Of a stretch of 38,171 nucleotides of DNA, positions 1 through 7,964 are shown piece by piece (the first letter of the stretch is position 1; each line of letters starts with the position of its first letter). The notes under the pieces are model-generated. The model ran no database searches. It saw nothing but the letters and a program-made list of their open reading frames with translations, and was not told the origin of the DNA. The position numbers and the translations under genes are program-made. Source of the stretch: JBLHGU01 sp047615875 (lineage in GTDB: Bacteria > Pseudomonadota > Gammaproteobacteria > Arenicellales > CAJQKF01); the NCBI GenBank assembly GCA_047615875.1, contig JBLHGU010000032.1, forward strand, positions 1-38,171. The letters are read 5' to 3'.

Positions 1-326
1 TAACTGGCGGTCATATAGTCCGTCGACCAGGCGGGCAGAACTTCGTCTATGGTGGACAGATCTGTGAGTAGATGTTGCGAGGTGCCGGGTTCGAACATCA
101 AAGATGGACCGCCATTAAGAATCAAGGCGTAACGACAGAAATTGTGCATGGTCCAAACCTGCATGTTTCTGGAACCGTTGGCATAGCGGATATTGACAGG
201 ATCGAAGAGTAATACTCCCGCAACATCCTGTTCTTCCAACTGCTGTCGAATACGTTTCAGACGATAGCGCTGGATTGCTGGCTGATCGATTTCGGACAGG
301 TCCGAAGTAGGGTTTAAAGCAGACAA
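1..326 (-). CDS. M24 creatinase/DddP-like metallohydrolase, N-terminal fragment (runs off window)
   Basis: Only the first ~108 codons lie in the window; the gene continues past base 1. The translation contains FDPVNIRYANGSRNMQVW followed by TMHN, typical of the N-terminal domain of creatinase/prolidase-like M24 proteins. From memory it resembles the DMSP lyase DddP (FDPxNIRYAxxSxNMQxW). The catalytic pita-bread domain and metal ligands are outside the window, so substrate cannot be told. The start is a TTG at 326-324 preceded by GAGGA at good spacing; an in-frame TAG lies just upstream and no ATG is available. It is divergent from the BetI-like regulator, which may control it. Alternatives are creatinase, Xaa-Pro dipeptidase or an uncharacterised M24 clade. 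The family is fairly sure and the specific enzyme is not. Confidence 0.75.
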   Translation of the reverse strand, partial: MSALNPTSDLSEIDQPAIQRYRLKRIRQQLEEQDVAGVLLFDPVNIRYANGSRNMQVWTMHNFCRYALILNGGPSLMFEPGTSQHLLTDLSTIDEVLPAWSTDYMTAS

Positions 327-686
327 AACAGATCCTCGAAAATGAATGCCGGAAAACTATCCCCAATATCCTAACACTACAATTGTATTGCTGCGGGTTT
401 TGCTTCGGCATTTTCTAAAAAAATTGAGTAATCAGGAATGTTTGTTCTTTTCCCCTATTTTTCAATCACTTATTCTATTGAGCATTGCTAATGCGCCTTT
501 GCGTCAAATGGAGGTTTTAACTTTTGCAGAGCCTCTTATAGATCGCTAAGTGTTTTTTTACTTGGACGCATGTCCAAAATAACTTATTATCAATATGTTG
601 ACTTTATCTTTTCATTGACCACTAAAAGTGGTGCCTGGGAGGAATTGAGATGGATATGCAAGAACGTATTTAGAGATTTCACCAAC
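327..686. other. Divergent intergenic region between the M24 gene and the TetR regulator
   Basis: About 360 bases, AT-rich, between two divergent starts. It must hold the promoters for both genes, but I see no convincing -35/-10 pair or operator palindrome. In-frame codons extend the regulator upstream to 570, so part of this stretch could be coding if an upstream start is used. A 67-codon frame at 346-549 shows no recognisable protein and is probably noise. Confidence 0.4.
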
Positions 687-1364
687 ATGAAAACAGGTTC
701 CATCGGTAATGTTCGACGCGCGGAGCTATCACAAGCGGCCTTCGAGGCGGTCCTGCGCTATGGACTTCGTAAAACTACGCTGGATAAAGTCGGTGAGATA
801 GCAGGCGTTTCGAAAGGTGTGGTGCTTCATCACTTCAAGGATAAAAGCGTCCTGCTTGAGGCGGTATTTAGAAGATCAAATTCTTTGCTAAGTGAAGCCG
901 TAATCGAATTGTATAGATACTCACATACACCCTATGAAAGATTATGGGCTATTATCTTTGCTAATTTTTCCGATACTACCTTCCATCCGAGAGTTTGCCA
1001 GGCATGGGTATCATTAATATCTGAAGTCCAGCAAAGTAAGCAGTGTCAGCGCGTTCAAGTTGCTTGTAACAGACGCATCGAAAGTAATTTTCAGCATGAG
1101 CTGAAGTATTTTTTGAACAAAGCGGGTGCCAAACGAATTGCATTACATCTAGGACTGTTAATTGATGGCATTTGGATTCGTAGTGGCAGTACCACTACGC
1201 GACTTGAAAACGCCGAGGTGATTTCTGAGCTTGAATGGGTACTATTAAAAATGCTTCCCCGTGATAGCTACAATGTTGACAAGCACAGTGAAGCCAAGCT
1301 AAAAATAGAAAGTATCGCTAGCATAACGCTTGATTCTAATGCTTACAGAGCAAAGGCTTTATAA
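687..1364 (+). CDS. TetR-family transcriptional regulator, BetI-like
   Basis: A DNA-binding one-domain repressor. The N-terminal helix-turn-helix is seen as TTLDKVGEIAGVSKGVVLHHF followed by KDK, and the C-terminal ligand domain ends in LLIDGIWIRSG, closely matching the BetI signature (LIDGIWLRG). BetI represses choline-to-betaine genes, so a quaternary-amine ligand is plausible but not shown. The frame is open from 570. I prefer ATG 687 because the resulting start (MKTGSIGNVRRAEL) has the usual TetR/BetI spacing before the first helix, and the ATG at 570 has no ribosome site. The tail is about 30 residues longer than in BetI. It lies divergent to the M24 gene and upstream of a VOC/EamA pair. 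Confidence 0.8.
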   Translation: MKTGSIGNVRRAELSQAAFEAVLRYGLRKTTLDKVGEIAGVSKGVVLHHFKDKSVLLEAVFRRSNSLLSEAVIELYRYSHTPYERLWAIIFANFSDTTFHPRVCQAWVSLISEVQQSKQCQRVQVACNRRIESNFQHELKYFLNKAGAKRIALHLGLLIDGIWIRSGSTTTRLENAEVISELEWVLLKMLPRDSYNVDKHSEAKLKIESIASITLDSNAYRAKAL

Positions 1365-1496
1365 GAATAAAACCGTTGCCACAGTGGTACTTCTAAGCGC
1401 GGCGTGACTATTCAGTATGTTGCCTTTGATCTCTGTTCAGGACAATAATCCTAATTGTCTCGAAAATATTATTTTATTTTATTGAAGGATAGCATC

Positions 1497-1883
1497 ATGA
1501 TTGGATACGTAATGGTTGGCGCCAATGACCTGGAATACTCAACAGCTTTCTATGATGCAATACTCGACCCTCTGGGACTGGCCAGGGTCGAAACCCTTGA
1601 TACCTATGCCGCCTATGCTCCTTTAGATAAACCTGCAGAAATAGAATTTTACGTTACCTTGCCCATTAATCAGCAGGCGGCATCTTTTGGTAATGGCTCC
1701 ATGATTGCGCTGGTTGCTGAATCAAGACTTGCTGTCGATGGCTTCCATAGCATTGCTCTGGGAAGAGGCGCAATCGACGAGGGATCACCCGGACCAAGAC
1801 CTGCTGATGGTGAGATCTATTACGCCTATGTCCGGGACCCGGATGTCAACAAAATCTGCGCTCACACTAATCAATCCGGTTAG
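1497..1883 (+). CDS. VOC (glyoxalase/bleomycin-resistance fold) family protein
   Basis: A small 128-residue single VOC unit. MIGYVMVGANDLEYSTAFYD at the start is the usual first beta-strand/helix of this fold (substrate-binding paired beta-alpha-beta-beta-beta modules). Family members include dioxygenases, epimerases and thiol transferases, and no specific activity can be assigned. The expected His ligand near the start is not obvious (MVGAND), so metal dependence is uncertain. The ATG at 1497 is chosen because GAAGGA sits 8 bases upstream; the frame opens earlier at a TTG at 1455 without a good site. Only two bases separate its stop from the next gene, so they are probably co-translated. Confidence 0.8.
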   Translation: MIGYVMVGANDLEYSTAFYDAILDPLGLARVETLDTYAAYAPLDKPAEIEFYVTLPINQQAASFGNGSMIALVAESRLAVDGFHSIALGRGAIDEGSPGPRPADGEIYYAYVRDPDVNKICAHTNQSG

Positions 1884-1885
1884 CA

Positions 1886-2782
1886 TTGTTTTCAAAAGAA
1901 TATTCGGATAAGACATTAAGTCTGGCGCTGGTATTAAGCGCTGCGGCCTGGGGTCTCTACTGGTATCCGCTACGAAGTATCGAAAGCACCGGTATGACAG
2001 GTGCCTGGAGTGTGGTTTTTTTTAACGCCTGCCCGTTGATTATTTTGTGCCCTTGGCTGGCGTTTAACTTCAGAAAATTGTCCGGCATTATAGTCCCGAC
2101 TTTGCTCGCCTCTGTAATGATCGGCCTGGCGTTTACCTTGTTTGCAAACGGGTTGGTGGAAACCACTATAGTAAGGGCTACATTGCTTTATTACTTAACG
2201 CCGGTCTGGTCTACAATGATTGGAGTAATCTGGCTATCGGAACGCTTAACCAAAGCTCGAATTATTGCTATTAGTGTCGCGTTTCTGGGATTATTTCTAC
2301 TACTATCCAATGGCGGAACCAAGGATTACCCGCTGAATATAGGAGATTTCTATAGCCTGTTATCTGGTGTGTTCTGGGCAATTGGTGTGGCCACACTCAA
2401 TCGTTGGTCAAATATTCCCATCTTACCTTTGGCAACCCTGATATTTGTTTCAACAACGCTTATGTCAGCAATATTTGCAGGGGTCTTCTATGCTGACCCT
2501 CTACCGGATCTGGTGATGATGAAAGAGGCTTTCCCGACGGCAGCATTCTGGTCTATCGTTATTTTGCTACCCAGTTTTTGTATAATATTTAGAGTTTCCC
2601 AATTACTATTTCCTGGTCGTGTTGGCATCTTGGCCATGTCGGAGGTTGTTGTGGCAATCACTAGTGCCTCGATTATGGTTCCAGAGGAATCAATGATTTT
2701 GTTGCAGTGGATGGGTGCCTTTGCAATATTATTAGCTGGGCTAATCGAGGTGCTATTTGGTTATAGTAAAAATAATGGGTAG
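1886..2782 (+). CDS. EamA/DMT-superfamily transporter
   Basis: A 298-residue inner-membrane protein with about ten hydrophobic segments arranged as two EamA repeats. The first starts near residue 10 (LALVLSAAAWGLYWYPLR), the second near residue 150 (LLSGVFWAIGVATLN). This is the usual length and repeat pattern of the drug/metabolite transporter superfamily; substrates are typically amino acids, nucleosides or other small metabolites, and none can be assigned here. It starts at TTG 1886, two bases after the VOC stop, suggesting translational coupling in a short operon. No terminator of its own is visible; the terminator downstream points the other way and serves the phasin gene. Confidence 0.85.
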   Translation: MFSKEYSDKTLSLALVLSAAAWGLYWYPLRSIESTGMTGAWSVVFFNACPLIILCPWLAFNFRKLSGIIVPTLLASVMIGLAFTLFANGLVETTIVRATLLYYLTPVWSTMIGVIWLSERLTKARIIAISVAFLGLFLLLSNGGTKDYPLNIGDFYSLLSGVFWAIGVATLNRWSNIPILPLATLIFVSTTLMSAIFAGVFYADPLPDLVMMKEAFPTAAFWSIVILLPSFCIIFRVSQLLFPGRVGILAMSEVVVAITSASIMVPEESMILLQWMGAFAILLAGLIEVLFGYSKNNG

Positions 2783-2858
2783 TTCGGTACACCCTGAATT
2801 GATGAGGCATCGAGCTCTGGGGCTAGTGGTGAAAATTAGTATGTTGACAAAAATGGGC

Positions 2859-2886
2859 AAAAAAAGCCCCGAAAAAGATTCGGGGC
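2859..2886 (-). terminator. Rho-independent terminator of the phasin gene
   Basis: GCCCCGAA (2866-2873) pairs perfectly with TTCGGGGC (2879-2886) around a 5-base loop. Read on the minus strand the stem is followed by seven T (A run 2859-2865), the classic intrinsic terminator layout. It lies about 80 bases after the phasin stop. On the plus strand there is no T run, so it mainly serves the minus-strand gene. Confidence 0.9.
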
Positions 2887-2966
2887 GAAAATTACTTAGG
2901 AGGAGATAAAACTTTCGATGCCGCTTAGGCATCAGCCCCGGCTATTTGGCCGAGGCAAAAAACTGT

Positions 2967-3308
2967 TTAAGCAGCTTTCTTTGCACTTTCAGAAACTACT
3001 TTACCAGCTTCCTGCGCATAGGCAACACCCAGTTTGGTCATTTCCTGTGCATCAGCAGCCATATCTTCAGCGAAAACCTTCATCGCTTCTGGCTGTTTGG
3101 CAACATAGGCCTGGAAAGCTGCTGGATCTTTTAGCTCAGCTACTTCACGAGCACCGGTAAGGGCCATATCAGCAAACTTACGTGCGGCGGCGAATTGCAT
3201 TTCAACTACCTTGGTGGTGTTTTGCATAACCAGGGCATTTAAAGCTTGCATAGGTGCGAAAGCGGCTTCCAGATTAAATTCAGGTACTTGGGGTTTAGCT
3301 GCTGGCAT
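2967..3308 (-). CDS. Phasin family protein (PHA granule-associated)
   Basis: A 113-residue amphipathic, Ala-, Lys- and Glu-rich helical protein. The N-terminal part (FNLEAAFAPMQALNALVMQN) and the following long helices match phasin_2-type proteins, which coat polyhydroxyalkanoate granules and control their size. There is no signal peptide or membrane segment. It is a single-gene unit with its own terminator (2859-2886). An AGGTAA-type ribosome site precedes the ATG. A 13-bp inverted repeat sits 53-96 bases upstream of the start and could be the operator of a PhaR-type repressor. The presence of a phasin suggests that the organism stores PHA, although no PHA synthase is in this window. Confidence 0.9.
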   Translation of the reverse strand: MPAAKPQVPEFNLEAAFAPMQALNALVMQNTTKVVEMQFAAARKFADMALTGAREVAELKDPAAFQAYVAKQPEAMKVFAEDMAADAQEMTKLGVAYAQEAGKVVSESAKKAA

Positions 3309-3360
3309 GATTGATTACCTATTCAAAAAAGTGAAAATTTGGATTCGAGATTGTTCTCGT

Positions 3361-3404
3361 TTGTTGCAGTGCATCATAACAGCATGATTTGTGCACTGCA
3401 ACAA
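3361..3404. promoter_or_regulatory. Long inverted repeat upstream of the phasin gene, candidate PhaR-type operator
   Basis: TTGTTGCAGTGCA (3361-3373) is repeated as its exact reverse complement TGCACTGCAACAA (3392-3404), with an 18-base spacer; T3360 and A3405 extend the match. The arms are rich in TGCA/TTGCA, as described for PhaR operators in other proteobacteria (established for the family, not shown here). The rest of the 322-base gap 3309-3630 holds nothing else I recognise, apart from a GGAG ribosome site for the Rieske gene. Confidence 0.55.
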
Positions 3405-3630
3405 AATTATTCAAATAATTTCTACTACCCGAAATAAGACTTTTAAAAGGTTTCCTGACCTCAATACTGGCTAAATGAGATTTTCCTCCAACTTTGTCTT
3501 GCCCTGGCGGTAAAGATTATGAATTCTGAGCCAAATTGTTGCGCTTAAAGACAAGTTTCACTCTTTAATCTTTCAATACAATCCACCCCTCAGTTAATTG
3601 TTTTTGTCAGTTGCGTTAGTGGAGTAAATC

Positions 3631-4743
3631 ATGGCATCGCGTGTGGTTGAAAATATGTCTCACTTTTATGAATCAGGTAAGGTTGTTCGGCATGGTTTGC
3701 CAGGATCTGCCTATACCGACCCTGGTTTTTTTCGTGACGAACAGGAAAATGTGCTCAGTCGTCATTGGGCATTTGCAGGATTTGCTCATGAGATTCCAGC
3801 CCCGGGAGACGTGCAACCGATTACGCTAGCAGGCAAACCGCTGTTGTTGGTTCGTGGGGCAGATCATCGCATTCAGGTTTTTCATAATGTGTGTCGACAC
3901 CGCAATCTCAAGCTGGTTGACGAGAAGCAGCACTGCCATAAGATGATTACCTGCCCCTACCATCGCTGGTCTTATGATCTAAATGGTGAGTTACGCCTGG
4001 CACCCTATTTCGGTGGTCCAAAGGGCAGCCTGCCAGAAGGTTTTGATCTAAAGGAAAATGGACTGCTTAAAGTTGACTCTGAAGTCTGGCATGACTGGAT
4101 ATTTATTAATCTGGATGGCAGCGCAGGTTCCTTTGAAGCACATATACAACCGCTGAAAGATCAACTAGGAGATGCAGTTGTCACCGATTTTTTACCGGTG
4201 ACAACTGTGAATATGGGTTCTGTGCAGTGCAACTGGAAGCTCCTGATGGAAAATTTTATCGAGCCCTATCATGTTCAGTTTGTGCACAAAACTACCACCA
4301 GTCAGCCGCTGGAAGATCATTATGTGGTTATGCATGATCATTGCCTCGGCAGTGCAATTGACCTCGACGATAGTGATCTAGCTGGTAAGCCTGCTGACAC
4401 ACTGGCAGTCAGTTCACGTTATTTGACTTTATTTCCTAATTTCGTGCTGGGGAGTTACTACCCAGACCAAATCGGTGTGCATCTTAATCAGGCTATTGAT
4501 GCTGAACACACTGAACAAAAGCGGGTAATTTATCTACACAAAGATTCTGCTAGGGATGAGGCGATCGCCGAAGGCTTACATAATTTATGGCGCAGTGTGC
4601 ATCTTGAAGATCATGGTATGTGCGAAAGACTGCAACAGGGGCGTCATTCCGTTGTTGCGGAGCAGGGTGGCCTGTTATCTCCACACTGGGAATCCAGTGT
4701 GAGACGTTTTCAGGAACTGGTTGCTGAGGCTATGATTCGATAA
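3631..4743 (+). CDS. Rieske non-haem iron oxygenase, alpha subunit (quaternary-amine monooxygenase-like)
   Basis: A 370-residue catalytic subunit of an aromatic-ring-hydroxylating/N-dealkylating oxygenase. The Rieske [2Fe-2S] ligands are C88, H90, C108 and H111 (CRHR...CPYH). The mononuclear iron ligands are H214 and H219 (EPYHVQFVH), with D327 as the likely carboxylate. The bridging residue three before the first His is Glu (E211), as in carnitine monooxygenase CntA, and not the Asp of naphthalene dioxygenase types. That favours an N-demethylating/quaternary-amine role but does not prove it. No ferredoxin reductase partner is encoded nearby. The ATG follows GGAG at good spacing. Glyoxalase I lies 85 bases downstream. 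Confidence 0.85.
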   Translation: MASRVVENMSHFYESGKVVRHGLPGSAYTDPGFFRDEQENVLSRHWAFAGFAHEIPAPGDVQPITLAGKPLLLVRGADHRIQVFHNVCRHRNLKLVDEKQHCHKMITCPYHRWSYDLNGELRLAPYFGGPKGSLPEGFDLKENGLLKVDSEVWHDWIFINLDGSAGSFEAHIQPLKDQLGDAVVTDFLPVTTVNMGSVQCNWKLLMENFIEPYHVQFVHKTTTSQPLEDHYVVMHDHCLGSAIDLDDSDLAGKPADTLAVSSRYLTLFPNFVLGSYYPDQIGVHLNQAIDAEHTEQKRVIYLHKDSARDEAIAEGLHNLWRSVHLEDHGMCERLQQGRHSVVAEQGGLLSPHWESSVRRFQELVAEAMIR

Positions 4744-4828
4744 CATAGTAAATTCTGTTAAAGTCGTGTCTTCTCTAGATGCACGTATGCATCAATATTT
4801 TCAATTTCACTACGTACTTAGGTAAACC

Positions 4829-5257
4829 ATGAGCGAGAACAATACTGCTCTGCCGGACTTTCGGCTTGATCACACCATGATTCGGGTTCGCAGTCTGGAC
4901 CGTACACTGGACTTTTATACGCGCATTCTGGGTATGAAGATTCTGCGTCAGAACGAGTATCCAGAAGGACGATTTACCAATACTTTCGTTGGCTACACCG
5001 ATGAAGATAGTGGCACAAATCTTGAGATCACCTACAACTGGGATCAGCAAGATGACTACGATCGTGGTAATGGCTGGGGTCATCTGGCAATAAAGGTTTC
5101 AGATGTTTATGCTGCAAGTGCCTACCTGAAAGAACAGGGTGTTAAATTCTCTAAAGAGCCTTCACCAATGAAAAGCGGCACACGTGTGCTCGCTTTTATA
5201 AAAGACCCCGACGGCTACCCCATTGAGCTGAATGAGCCGCTTAGTAAAGATAACTAA
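4829..5257 (+). CDS. gloA: Lactoylglutathione lyase (glyoxalase I)
   Basis: A cytosolic metalloenzyme converting the methylglyoxal-glutathione hemithioacetal to S-lactoylglutathione. At 142 residues it has the family's usual length. The four expected metal ligands are in place: H15 (LDHTMIRV), E66 (LEITYN), H85 (GHLAIKV) and E133 (YPIELNE). DFYTRILGMK is the standard first-module signature. It sits between a Rieske oxygenase and an IalB-like protein, all on the plus strand, with a short AT-rich gap upstream that could carry its own promoter. It detoxifies reactive aldehydes, which fits the formaldehyde-related GFA gene nearby, although many bacteria carry gloA as housekeeping. Confidence 0.92.
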   Translation: MSENNTALPDFRLDHTMIRVRSLDRTLDFYTRILGMKILRQNEYPEGRFTNTFVGYTDEDSGTNLEITYNWDQQDDYDRGNGWGHLAIKVSDVYAASAYLKEQGVKFSKEPSPMKSGTRVLAFIKDPDGYPIELNEPLSKDN

Positions 5258-5301
5258 GGAATTTCACGATTTTTTTAGGAGTTGTTATTTGCAGGTTTAG
5301 T

Positions 5302-5844
5302 ATGAAATCACTTTTTTATTCTTTGTTAGTAACTATGTGCTTGTCAGGATCAGTAACCCTGGCTCAAACCACCAGCGATGATAGTAACGTGAGCCCTGAT
5401 GCCGAAATGCTGAGTTTTCAAAATTGGGCAGTCCGTTGCACTCGTCAAGCCGACACGACGAAAAAAGCCTGCGCTATGTTTCAGCGACTTAATCTGGATA
5501 CCGGCCAACATATTCTTACGGTGCAACTGGTTAAACAGGTGATAGACAAAGATACCGCTGAAATAGTCGACACGGCAATATTCACCGTACCCTGGGGCGT
5601 ACATCTGAAAAGAGGCCTGGTGATTGCGATCGATGGTGGTGAACTAAAACAGAATGCCTATGAACGCTGCGACCCCCAGGGCTGTTATGCGGGTATGTTG
5701 TTGCGTGACGATTTGCTCAAAGCCCTGAAAAGCGGCAACGAAATGAAAGTGTCTTTTGTTGAGCCTCGTGGGCAGGCAGTCACGGTACCGGTTTCTTTAG
5801 TGGGCTTTACCGCAGCCTACAAGGCATTCAACGCGTCACAGTGA
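5302..5844 (+). CDS. Invasion-associated locus B (IalB)-like secreted protein
   Basis: A 180-residue exported protein. Residues 1-21 form a Sec signal peptide (K3, hydrophobic core, cleavage likely after TLA). The mature part has the IalB family layout: an early F-x-x-W-x-V-x-C segment (FQNWAVRC), a later Cys (KACAMF), and the late YERCDPQGCYAGM motif giving a second Cys pair. IalB was named for Bartonella invasion, but homologues are widespread in free-living bacteria with unknown periplasmic function, so invasion should not be inferred. It follows gloA by 44 bases and converges with the GFA gene. Confidence 0.82.
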   Translation: MKSLFYSLLVTMCLSGSVTLAQTTSDDSNVSPDAEMLSFQNWAVRCTRQADTTKKACAMFQRLNLDTGQHILTVQLVKQVIDKDTAEIVDTAIFTVPWGVHLKRGLVIAIDGGELKQNAYERCDPQGCYAGMLLRDDLLKALKSGNEMKVSFVEPRGQAVTVPVSLVGFTAAYKAFNASQ

Positions 5845-5859
5845 TGTGCGCACGCAAGT

Positions 5860-5886
5860 CCGGTTAAAGGTCTGTGGCCTAACCGG
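5860..5886. terminator. Possible bidirectional hairpin between IalB and GFA genes
   Basis: CCGGTTA (5860-5866) pairs with TAACCGG (5880-5886), with a further GG/CC possible inside the 13-base loop. It lies between two convergent genes and overlaps the GFA stop codon. There is no T run on either side, so intrinsic termination is uncertain. Confidence 0.35.
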
Positions 5887-6724
5887 GTCCTTCAGCAAAG
5901 GTTGGCAAAGAATCGGTCAGTTCGAACCATTCTGGCTTGTATGCGGTAAAAATATTCTCAATACGACATTCGCCGGGATCATCATCCAAAGCTCCCAACG
6001 GCGTGATAGCAATTTTTCGGTTCGCATCTATACGCGGTACACCTGAGCCGCAGTCCTCACAAAAAGCATGGGTAAAAAACTGCGCGTCGGGTATTTTGTA
6101 GGTCTTAATCTTGTCTTCGCCGCTGGTGAAAATCAACGCTTCATCACTGGTAAAACCATTGGTGGTATGGGCGGCGGAACGGGCTCGCCTGCAACGCTCG
6201 CAAAAGCAGTTGCGCACTATCTTAAATGGCTCTGTCAGACGAAAAGTGACCCCACCACATAAACAGCTACCGCGCAGGGTGTCTGCTACCGAGGGGTCCT
6301 TTGGGCTCTTATCATAAACCGGTAAATCACCATCTTCTGGCGTATAGGCCAGGTGTTGAGGTAGATTGTCGGTAATGTTGAACCACGGCGCTTTGGATGC
6401 CGTAAAAATGTGCCCCTGAACTGGGTGTCCCGTCGTATGATTACCAGCAGGAATGAATACACTAGAGCCGTCGTCTTCGATGTTTGGTACTACGGAGCCA
6501 CATTTGCCACAGAAACAGCGAGTGAGTGTTGGCGAAGATTGGTAATCAACAATGCTCACTGTATCGCCAAGCCAGCTAAATTGGTCTGCATTGACGAAGT
6601 AGTAGGTAGCAAATGAGGCACCGTGGGCCTTGCGGCACATGGCGCAATGACAATGGTAGGCTGATGTTGGTTGACCGGTGTATTGCCAGCTAACATCACC
6701 ACATAGACACTGTGCTTTGCTCAT
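5879..6724 (-). CDS. GFA (glutathione-dependent formaldehyde-activating enzyme-like) protein, two fused domains
   Basis: A 281-residue protein with two tandem GFA zinc-binding domains. Domain 1 (about 1-125) has CLCGDVSW, CHCAMCRKAHG and CFCGKCGS. Domain 2 (about 150-275) has CLCGGVTF, CFCERCRRA and CEDCGSG. Both keep the full Cys sets. Single GFA domains are about 120-150 residues, so this is a duplication or fusion. GFA proteins bind glutathione and have been proposed to help form S-hydroxymethylglutathione from formaldehyde; that activity is disputed for the founder, so the role is inferred. AAAGGT precedes the ATG at good spacing. It is transcribed against its neighbours, between two Rieske oxygenase genes that may release formaldehyde. 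Confidence 0.88.
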   Translation of the reverse strand: MSKAQCLCGDVSWQYTGQPTSAYHCHCAMCRKAHGASFATYYFVNADQFSWLGDTVSIVDYQSSPTLTRCFCGKCGSVVPNIEDDGSSVFIPAGNHTTGHPVQGHIFTASKAPWFNITDNLPQHLAYTPEDGDLPVYDKSPKDPSVADTLRGSCLCGGVTFRLTEPFKIVRNCFCERCRRARSAAHTTNGFTSDEALIFTSGEDKIKTYKIPDAQFFTHAFCEDCGSGVPRIDANRKIAITPLGALDDDPGECRIENIFTAYKPEWFELTDSLPTFAEGPG

Positions 6725-6797
6725 GTTGTATACCTTTGCAGAAGAAATTCCATCGCTATAATACCGAAATTCAAGTTTTTGTCACTGTTTTGAAATT

Positions 6798-7946
6798 ATG
6801 AACCAACTTGCTCCTCTCCCAACAGAAACCAGGGACGCACTGGCTTATGTCAGTTCTGAGTCAGCGTCCTCAGCGACATTGCCGCCAGTGTGTTATTCCG
6901 ACAGCGGAATTTTTGATTATGAGGTCGAGAATTTATTCCGACGTGGCTGGGTGAGTATCGGGCGGGCGGACTCCTGCCCAGCTGCTGGTGATTTCAAGGT
7001 TTTTCAAATAGGCACAATCTCAGTTCTGCTAATACGCAATCAAAGTGGTCAGCTAAAGTCCTTCGCCAATACCTGTCGGCATCGTGGTAGTACGCTACTT
7101 GAAGGCCATGGCAGCTGTAAACGCATACGCTGTCCGTTTCATAGCTGGACCTATGACCTCGATGGTGAGCTTACTTTTGCTCCACGCATGAAACACGCCG
7201 GGGAACTAGATGCAAAGTACTATGGTCTGGTTGAGTTTTCGCTTACAGAGCAAGAGGGATTTGTCTTTATCAATCCCGAAAAGAATTGCGATGCGTCGGA
7301 CTGGTTTAAAGACTTCTCAATCATTCATGCTCCCTGGCAACTGTCTGAATGGGAAACTACTCGCAATCGCGAGTTTGTAGTAAATTGTAACTGGAAGGCA
7401 TTTATTGAGGTATTTAACGAGTATTATCATTTGCCCTATGTGCACCCGTCATCCATTGGCGGATTTTACCCCGAACCTGATGCGCCGAATTCAGTTGATG
7501 GATGTTTCACAACACAGTTTGGCGATATAACGGCGAATGCTTCTTTACTGAGTGAGCATCAGTCACAGGCATTACCTGCAGCAAAATGCCTTACGGGCCG
7601 CAATGCGCAGGGTATACGTTATACCTGGGTTTATCCCAATGTCACTTTTGCCGCCGCTGCGGATTGTCTGTGGATCTATTCGGCCTATCCGATTTCCGCG
7701 ACTAAAACTCATATTATGCAGACGGTGTGCTTTCCACCAGGAAGCCTGGAGCGTGAGGATTTCGCAGAACTCTCGGAACACTATTACGAAAGGATAGATC
7801 TGGCCGTACAGGAAGATTTACCCTTTCTTTATAGCCAACAAACTGGGCTGTCTTCTCCCTATGCCCGGCCAGGTCGATTTTCAGAACTGGAACCAAGTGT
7901 GGCAAACTTCGCCCACTGGTATGCGAATAATATGCAGGCCGATTAA
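6798..7946 (+). CDS. Second Rieske non-haem iron oxygenase, alpha subunit
   Basis: A 382-residue Rieske oxygenase catalytic subunit, clearly divergent from the one at 3631. Cluster ligands: C93, H95, C112, H115 (CRHRG...CPFH). Iron ligands: H211 and H216 (NEYYHLPYVH), with D340 the likely carboxylate. The bridging residue is again Glu (E208). Related enzymes include choline, betaine, carnitine and stachydrine monooxygenases and some aromatic dioxygenases; substrate is not determinable here. It is divergent from the GFA gene (73-base gap with no clear ribosome site) and followed after 18 bases by a class II aldolase, with which it probably forms an operon. No reductase partner is present. Confidence 0.85.
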   Translation: MNQLAPLPTETRDALAYVSSESASSATLPPVCYSDSGIFDYEVENLFRRGWVSIGRADSCPAAGDFKVFQIGTISVLLIRNQSGQLKSFANTCRHRGSTLLEGHGSCKRIRCPFHSWTYDLDGELTFAPRMKHAGELDAKYYGLVEFSLTEQEGFVFINPEKNCDASDWFKDFSIIHAPWQLSEWETTRNREFVVNCNWKAFIEVFNEYYHLPYVHPSSIGGFYPEPDAPNSVDGCFTTQFGDITANASLLSEHQSQALPAAKCLTGRNAQGIRYTWVYPNVTFAAAADCLWIYSAYPISATKTHIMQTVCFPPGSLEREDFAELSEHYYERIDLAVQEDLPFLYSQQTGLSSPYARPGRFSELEPSVANFAHWYANNMQAD

Positions 7947-7964
7947 ACCAACCAGGATACCACT

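Noticed and set aside
115..411. 98-codon minus-strand frame at the left edge
   Set aside because: A shadow frame of the M24 gene, which has a recognisable protein sequence in the neighbouring frame.
346..549. A 67-codon frame in the divergent gap before the TetR gene
   Set aside because: No recognisable protein features, no ribosome site, low-complexity hydrophobic composition; it overlaps the upstream control region of two divergent genes.
2918..3160. Plus-strand frames overlapping the phasin gene
   Set aside because: The minus-strand phasin has clear family features and its own terminator; the plus-strand frames are shadows.
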